34,433 nucleotides of DNA from positions 1 through 34,433 of the forward strand of contig JAISMJ010000104.1 in the NCBI GenBank assembly GCA_031276815.1, given 5' to 3'. Of this stretch, positions 28,980 through 34,433 are shown piece by piece; within the stretch, counting starts at the first letter, position 1, and each line of letters starts with the position of its first letter. The notes beneath the pieces are model-generated. The model was not told where the DNA came from. It did no database searches and saw only the letters and a list, made by a program, of their open reading frames with translations. A program made the position numbers and the translations under genes. The DNA comes from Treponema sp. (GTDB taxonomy: Bacteria > Spirochaetota > Spirochaetia > Treponematales > Breznakiellaceae).

Positions 28980-30665
28980 ATGAAGAAAATCTTATCTGTA
29001 TTATTGGTGGTTTCGGTAGCGCTGCTAGGCATTACCGCATGCCAGAAAAAGGCGGCTGATGCCGGAGCGTCGGCGGATTCGCCGGCTGCCCCGGTTGCCG
29101 CGGCAACCACCATGACGGCTGTATTCGGTTCTGAGCCGAATACTATCGATCCTGCGCTTAATTCAGCGGTTGACAGCGCAATTTACATTGAACACCTGTT
29201 TGAAGGGTTGTACAAGTACGAAGACAACGGGCAGGGTATTGCTAAAGCTGTGCCGGGTCTTGCCTCATCAGTTCCGCAGAAAGTCGTCAATGAGGACGGC
29301 ACGGTTGTGTACACCTATACCCTGCGTAACGGGCTCAAATGGTCTGACGGTACCGCGTTCACCGCACAGGACATCGTGTATGCGTGGCAGCGCCTCGTGG
29401 ATCCCGCGACCGCCGCGGATTACAGTTACATGATCACCATGGTGAAGAACGCCGATGAGATCATGGCTGGCGCAAAAGACAAGAGCGAACTCGGCGTCAA
29501 GGCAATCACCGATATAACGGTGGAAGTTACCCTTACCTATGATTGCCCGTTCTTTGATGAAATAGCCTGTTTTCCGGCAACGTTTCCGGTTAAGCGGGAC
29601 GTCATCGAAAGCGCCGGAGAGCAATGGACGTTCAGCCCGTCAACCTACATCAGCAACGGACCGTACCGCATGAAAGAATGGGTTCACAACAGTCATCTGA
29701 CCATTGAAAAGAACCCCCACTACTACGAACCGGTAACAGGACCTGACACGATCCGCTTTGCGCTTATGGACGACGATAACGCCCTTCTTGCCGGTTTCCG
29801 CAGCGGCGAGCTTGATTTCATTGAGACTGTGCCGGTAGACGAAATTGAAGGGCTGTTGAATTCGGGCGATCTTAAGGTGATTCCGTACCTCGGCACCTAT
29901 TATGTGAGCTTCAATACCCAGAAGGCTCCGTTTGATGACGCCAGAGTGCGGAAGGCGTTTAACCTTGCCATTGACCGCAACTACATCGTAACCCAGATCA
30001 CCCGCGCAGGGCAAAAGCCCGCATCGGGCTTTGTGCCTTCCGGCATCGCGGATGCGGCGGGCGCGGGCAGCGACTTCCGTCAAACCGGCGGCGACTATTA
30101 CAGCATAGCGGAGGCGGATTATCAGAAGAACGTTGAGGAGGCGAAACAGCTTTTAGCGCAGGCGGGCTATCCTGACGGCGCGGGCTTTCCGGTCGCGGAA
30201 TATATTTACAACACCAATGACGCGCATCGCGCCATTGCCGAAGCCCTTCAAAATATGTGGAAGACCGCGCTCGGCGTAACGGTAACTTTGAGCAACCAAG
30301 ACTGGGCGGTGTTCCTTGACACCCGCAAGATCGGCGACTTCCAGATCGCCCGTGACGGCTGGATAGGCGATTACAATGATCCCATGAACTTTCTTGAAAT
30401 GTATCTCACCGGCGGCGGTAATAACAACTCGCAATACGCAAGCCCTGAATTTGACGCCCTTGTCAAACAGGCGCAGTCCATTGCCGAACCGTCTGAACGC
30501 ATGAAACTCATGCATCAAGCTGAAGACATCCTTGTTGGGCAAGATGCGGCGGTTGGTCCGATCTATTTTTACACCCGGACCTATATGTTGAATCCAAAAA
30601 TTACCGGTATGTACTACACCCCGCTTGGGTATTTCTTCTTCAAAAACGTGAAGGTTGGGTCTTAA
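28980..30665 (+). CDS. oppA: Oligopeptide-binding lipoprotein OppA-like
   Basis: Lipoprotein signal MKKILSVLLVVSVALLGITAC; FGSEPNTIDPALNSAVDSAIYIEHLFEGLYKY...LKWSDGTAFTAQDIVYAWQRLVDP. Confidence 0.93.
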   Translation: MKKILSVLLVVSVALLGITACQKKAADAGASADSPAAPVAAATTMTAVFGSEPNTIDPALNSAVDSAIYIEHLFEGLYKYEDNGQGIAKAVPGLASSVPQKVVNEDGTVVYTYTLRNGLKWSDGTAFTAQDIVYAWQRLVDPATAADYSYMITMVKNADEIMAGAKDKSELGVKAITDITVEVTLTYDCPFFDEIACFPATFPVKRDVIESAGEQWTFSPSTYISNGPYRMKEWVHNSHLTIEKNPHYYEPVTGPDTIRFALMDDDNALLAGFRSGELDFIETVPVDEIEGLLNSGDLKVIPYLGTYYVSFNTQKAPFDDARVRKAFNLAIDRNYIVTQITRAGQKPASGFVPSGIADAAGAGSDFRQTGGDYYSIAEADYQKNVEEAKQLLAQAGYPDGAGFPVAEYIYNTNDAHRAIAEALQNMWKTALGVTVTLSNQDWAVFLDTRKIGDFQIARDGWIGDYNDPMNFLEMYLTGGGNNNSQYASPEFDALVKQAQSIAEPSERMKLMHQAEDILVGQDAAVGPIYFYTRTYMLNPKITGMYYTPLGYFFFKNVKVGS

Positions 30666-30672
30666 CCGTAGC

Positions 30673-30702
30673 GCCTAGGCGCCCCGCCTAGGCGTTTCCT
30701 TT
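30673..30702 (+). terminator. Intrinsic terminator-like hairpin after oppA
   Basis: GCCTAGGCG-CCC-CGCCTAGGC (9-bp perfect stem), then GTTTCCTTT. Confidence 0.65.
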
Positions 30703-30802
30703 CATCCGCCTAGCGGCGCACCCGCCCGCAAGCCGTAACGCGCGCGTTGACGCCATTCACAGCGTTCTACGATGAGCGTTTTGCGGGCGGTCTGCACTCC
30801 CC

Positions 30803-31826
30803 GCTTAACATGTTCAAGCAGCGCTATCTAAATCGTTTATGCAACACGGTCTGAAATATGTATGCAATACTGTCTAAAGCGTTCAGGCAATACTACTAAA
30901 AGGTTTATATACCGTTGTCTAAAGTATGATGCAATACTGTCTAAAGCGTTCAGGCAACGCTGTTGAAGGTGTTCCAACAATATCGCTTAAAAGGTTTATA
31001 TAACATTGTCTAAAGTATGTATGCAATACTGTCTAAAGCGTTCCAACAATGCTGTCTAAAGTATGTATGCAATATTGCTTAAAGCATTCCAACAATGCTG
31101 TCTAAAGTGTTTATGCAATACCGCTTAAAGCGTTCCAACAATGCTGTCTAAAGTGTTCATGCAATACCGCTTAAAGCGTTCCAACAGTACTGCTTAAAGC
31201 GTTCAAATAATGCTATCTAAAGTATGTATGCAATACCGCTTAAAGCGTTCCAATAATGCTGTCTAAAGTGTTTATGCAATATTGCTTAAAGCGTTCAAAT
31301 AATGCTGTCTAAAATGTTTATGCAATATTGCTTAAAGTGTTCAAATAATGATGTCTAAAGTGTTCATGCAATACTACTAAAAGGTTTATATACCGTTGTC
31401 TAAAGTATGTATGCAATACTCTCTAAAGCGTTCCAAGGCACTGTTGAAGGTGTTCCAACAATACTGCTAAAAGTGTTTCAACAATATTGCTTAAAATGTT
31501 CCAATAATGCTGCTTAAAACATTCAGACAATACCGCTTAAAAGCTCTATATACCGTTGTCTAAAGTATGTATGCAATACTCTCTAAAGCGTTCCAACAAT
31601 ACTGTCTAAAATGTTTATGCAATATTGCTTAAAGCGTTCCAACAATACTGTCTAAAGTGTTTATGCAATACTGCTTAAAGCGTTCAAACAATGTTGTTGA
31701 AAGTGTTCCAACCGCACTGTTGAAGGTGTTTCAACAGTGCGGTTGAAGGTGTTCCAACAATACCGCTTAAAAGGTTTATATAACGTTGTATAAAGTATGT
31801 ATGCAAGGCTGTCTCAAGCGTCTATG
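30803..31826 (+). repeat. 23-bp tandem array 3 (roughly 44 degenerate units)
   Basis: Units such as TGTCTAAAGTGTTTATGCAATAC and TGCTTAAAGCGTTCCAACAATGC; same period and skeleton as arrays 1 and 2. Confidence 0.93.
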
Positions 31827-32039
31827 CAGCGCTGCCTTTGGTAGTACAACGTAAAGCGCCATATTAGACAATGAGCGATGGGTAGTAGAGCCGGCGCGGT
31901 TGTTACGCCGTTTTTTGAAGGCTTTGCGTGTGAAGGCTTCGCCGGATCGGATGGATACCGGATATACTTCTTGATTACTCATAACGGAACTCCGGCAAAG
32001 CTCCCGCTATGCGTGGCGTTGCGAATGTTGCGCGAACCT

Positions 32040-33176
32040 TCACACGTCTTCAAACCTGACGCCTTCTCCCGCAGGAATGTCCGCGCGCGCAACGCGCCCG
32101 ATAACCGCGTCTTCCCATGACGGCGGCAACCCCGGACGCAGCATCTTTTCGGTACGAAGGCAGGCTATCATCGACCGCGTGATACGTTCCCCTTTCCGTA
32201 TGGCGCGAAGCGCATGAATGGAGCGGTTGGTACGCGTATAATTGGCTTTTTCCGAAGGCGCAAGCCGCTTCACCCCATCCCCAAGCGCCGCGCCGGTCAA
32301 TGCCGCGCCCCGTTCATGCCGTATCTCCGCAAGCGCGGCTTCGGCGCCCTGTTGCGCGGCGAGCCGCTCCGTAGCGCGTACCGCGCGTGTCATGTCGGCG
32401 AAGGCGGACGGGTCAAGCGCGATGGGATCGTCAAGCCCCGCGCCGTTCCGCGACAGGCAGAAATGCTTCTCTATAGCCGCAGCGCCAAGAGCCGCCGCAA
32501 GAGACGGTACCAGCTCCGCATCCAAGGTATGATCGCTCACGCCAACCGGCGCGCCGAACACAGCGGAAAGCGTGCGAAGCGTCTGGAGGTTATACTCTTC
32601 CGGCGGCGCGGGATACGCGGTAACGCAGTGCAGCAGGCAGACCGGTACGCCCGCAAGCGTCCCCAGCGCGGCTTCTATATCGGAGAGCGTTGACACGCCT
32701 GATGAAAGCAGGACGGGCAGAGCATACGAGGCGATTTCCCGCAACAACGCGGTGTAATTGAGTTCGGGAGACGCTATTTTCACCGCCGCGGGACCCAAGG
32801 CTCGCAGTTCGCGGGCGCTTCGGATGCCGAAAGGCGTACAGAGAAACAGCAGACCCTTCTTTTCAACCTGTTCCTTCATGTCCGCAAAGAAACCGGGCGG
32901 CGCTTCCAACTGTTTGAACCGGTCATAAAGCGGGATGTTCCCGCCCGGAAGCGGCACGGCGCCGGTATTGGGATGGAGTATCTCATCCGCATACACAAGC
33001 TGGAATTTGACGCAGTCCGCGCCCGCCTCCGCCGCCGCTTCAATAAGTTCCGCCGCTTTCACGCGGTCCGCGCCGTGTCCGGTACCGAGTTCCGCTATGA
33101 TAAGCGCGCGGCGTCCGCTCGCCGGCTCGATCCGGCAGGTCTTTCCATTAATACGGAATTCTCTGTGATGTGTCAT
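32040..33176 (-). CDS. NeuB-family N-acetylneuraminate/pseudaminate-type synthase with C-terminal SAF domain
   Basis: IAELGTGHGADRVKAAELIEAAAEAGADCVKFQ, LLSSGVSTLSDIEAAL, LLHCVTAYPAPPEEYNL, VGVSDHTLD, AIEKHFCLSRNGAGLDDPIALDP; C-terminal RSIHALRAIRKGERIT (SAF). Confidence 0.88.
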   Translation of the reverse strand: MTHHREFRINGKTCRIEPASGRRALIIAELGTGHGADRVKAAELIEAAAEAGADCVKFQLVYADEILHPNTGAVPLPGGNIPLYDRFKQLEAPPGFFADMKEQVEKKGLLFLCTPFGIRSARELRALGPAAVKIASPELNYTALLREIASYALPVLLSSGVSTLSDIEAALGTLAGVPVCLLHCVTAYPAPPEEYNLQTLRTLSAVFGAPVGVSDHTLDAELVPSLAAALGAAAIEKHFCLSRNGAGLDDPIALDPSAFADMTRAVRATERLAAQQGAEAALAEIRHERGAALTGAALGDGVKRLAPSEKANYTRTNRSIHALRAIRKGERITRSMIACLRTEKMLRPGLPPSWEDAVIGRVARADIPAGEGVRFEDV

Positions 33177-33320
33177 AGCCGTATACTAGCATGTTTTTGA
33201 GTATGAAGAAAGGCGGCGGGAGGCGCGTGTATCCGGCTCACGCCGTGACTATGTTCGAGGGTTTGCGGCGGCGGCGATCATAGTGATAAAAGATAATAAA
33301 AGAAGGGATGCGCGGGGAAG

Positions 33321-33405
33321 GCTACCCCGCAGAGGGGGTAGCGGAAAAGCCGTAGGCTTGATAAAAGCCTAGGCTTTGGAGCGAGGGGGAGGCTTCCCCC
33401 TCTTT
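33321..33405. repeat. Cluster of three consecutive hairpins, the last terminator-like
   Basis: GCTACCCC...GGGGTAGC (33321-33342), TAGGCTT...AAGCCTA (33353-33371), GAGGGGGA-GGCT-TCCCCCTC-TTT (33383-33405). Confidence 0.8.
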
Positions 33406-33461
33406 ACCACGCCGGCAGCAGGACCGTCCCGCAGCGCGGCATACTCATGATCCGGCGCGGC

Positions 33462-34433
33462 TCATTCCAGCGACAGAGGCGCATACGCCTTGCTTTCATC
33501 CCATACGCCTTCACGGACTTCGCCGCGGATGCTCGGAATGTCTAGCACGGTGCCGATTTCAACGTTGTTTGGATCCGGCAGTTTATCGCGGTTCGCCTCG
33601 TAGAGCCGTCTCCATTGAAACGGATCGTTGTACACCCAAGGATAGCCGGCTATGTTCCAAAGGCAATCGCGGACGTTGTTCCATGAGCGTACTATGTATT
33701 GGGCGGGAAACGGCACGAGTTTTGGCTGACCGGTAACCGAGGCAAGCGCGTTCATCACGCCGTCCGCTGCAATAATGGCGGCGTTCCAATCCCGCGCCGC
33801 AAGCGCGCTGACGGCGGTCGTGTAACTACCCAGCGCTTGATCGAAATTATCCGGATAATTCTCCGCGGCATTAACGCCTTCCGCCCAGTCGAGGCGTTCC
33901 TTTGCTATGGACACGGCATCGTTTGCCTCACCGCTTTTCTGCGCTTCAATGTCGTCAACAAGGCTTACAACCGTATGCGCGTCCGCTGCCGCCTTGTCCC
34001 AATCCTGATCCGCAAGCGCAGCTTCGCCCTCATTGTAAGCGGCGGCGGCTTGCTGATACGGATCAGGGTATTGAACCGGCGCTCCAATAGAAGCCGCCCA
34101 ATCAAGACGGTCTTTTGCCGCGGCAAGCGCGGCGGCGGCACCGGTTTGCTGTCTTTCCGCCGCGAGCCGCGCCGCTTCATCGGCTTTACGCCGCTCCTCC
34201 GCGGCAACAAGCGCGGCGGCTGCTGCTTTGTCAAGCAGATCGAGCGCGTCATTCACCCGTTTTACCTGCGCCGTTACCGCGCCCCAGTCTTTCGCGCCTT
34301 GAGCGGCGGCTGCGGCGGTGTAAGCGGTCGAGGCGCCGCGGTATTGATCCGCAAACTGCTTCTGATTATCCGCGCTGACGCCATCAAGCCGCTTCTTCGC
34401 TGCCGCAAGCGCGGCGGACGCTGCGTCGGCTGC
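33462..34433 (-). CDS. Alanine-rich repeat protein with C-terminal LysM-like domain, partial (runs off right edge)
   Basis: Frame stays open from the track start (34256) to 34433. At least three ~60-aa repeats (ALAAAK.RLDWA...YPD.Y..A...Y..A..AL...DW..A). C-terminus YIVRSWNNVRDCLWNIAGYPWVYNDPFQWRRLYEANRDKLPDPNNVEIGTVLDIP is LysM-like. Confidence 0.75.
   Translation of the reverse strand, partial: AADAASAALAAAKKRLDGVSADNQKQFADQYRGASTAYTAAAAAQGAKDWGAVTAQVKRVNDALDLLDKAAAAALVAAEERRKADEAARLAAERQQTGAAAALAAAKDRLDWAASIGAPVQYPDPYQQAAAAYNEGEAALADQDWDKAAADAHTVVSLVDDIEAQKSGEANDAVSIAKERLDWAEGVNAAENYPDNFDQALGSYTTAVSALAARDWNAAIIAADGVMNALASVTGQPKLVPFPAQYIVRSWNNVRDCLWNIAGYPWVYNDPFQWRRLYEANRDKLPDPNNVEIGTVLDIPSIRGEVREGVWDESKAYAPLSLE

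Overview
The window is typical of a Treponema-like spirochete chromosome, judged from a canonical FlaB flagellin, an oligopeptide (Opp) transporter and a superoxide reductase/rubredoxin pair. I call these coding blocks: (1) a left-edge partial hypothetical gene; (2) a pair of BMP-type nucleoside/simple-sugar ABC permeases; (3) an Ogg-like N-glycosylase/DNA lyase; (4) an amino-acid ABC transporter (permease, ATPase, binding protein) followed by two tandem glutathionyl-hydroquinone-reductase-like proteins and a GNAT; (5) alkaline phosphatase and a YibE/F-family protein; (6) an AMP-forming acyl-CoA synthetase; (7) desulfoferrodoxin, rubredoxin and an RND efflux pump; (8) flaB and rnhB on the minus strand; (9) oppB-oppC-oppD-oppF-oppA; (10) a NeuB-family synthase; (11) a repeat/LysM-like protein running off the right edge. 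The most unusual content is non-coding. Three large arrays (about 0.8, 2.0 and 1.0 kb) of one degenerate 23-bp repeat family occupy the intergenic regions. Two of them are in opposite orientation around the acyl-CoA synthetase gene and share a palindrome at their inner edges. Second is a 15-G homopolymer inside the oppD-like ORF just before Walker A, a candidate phase-variation switch. Third is a decayed second copy of the alkaline phosphatase leader/5' end upstream of the amino-acid transporter. I also see a sigma-28-type promoter for flaB, two separate 21-bp minisatellites and several strong hairpins. All family assignments are by eye; no searches were run.
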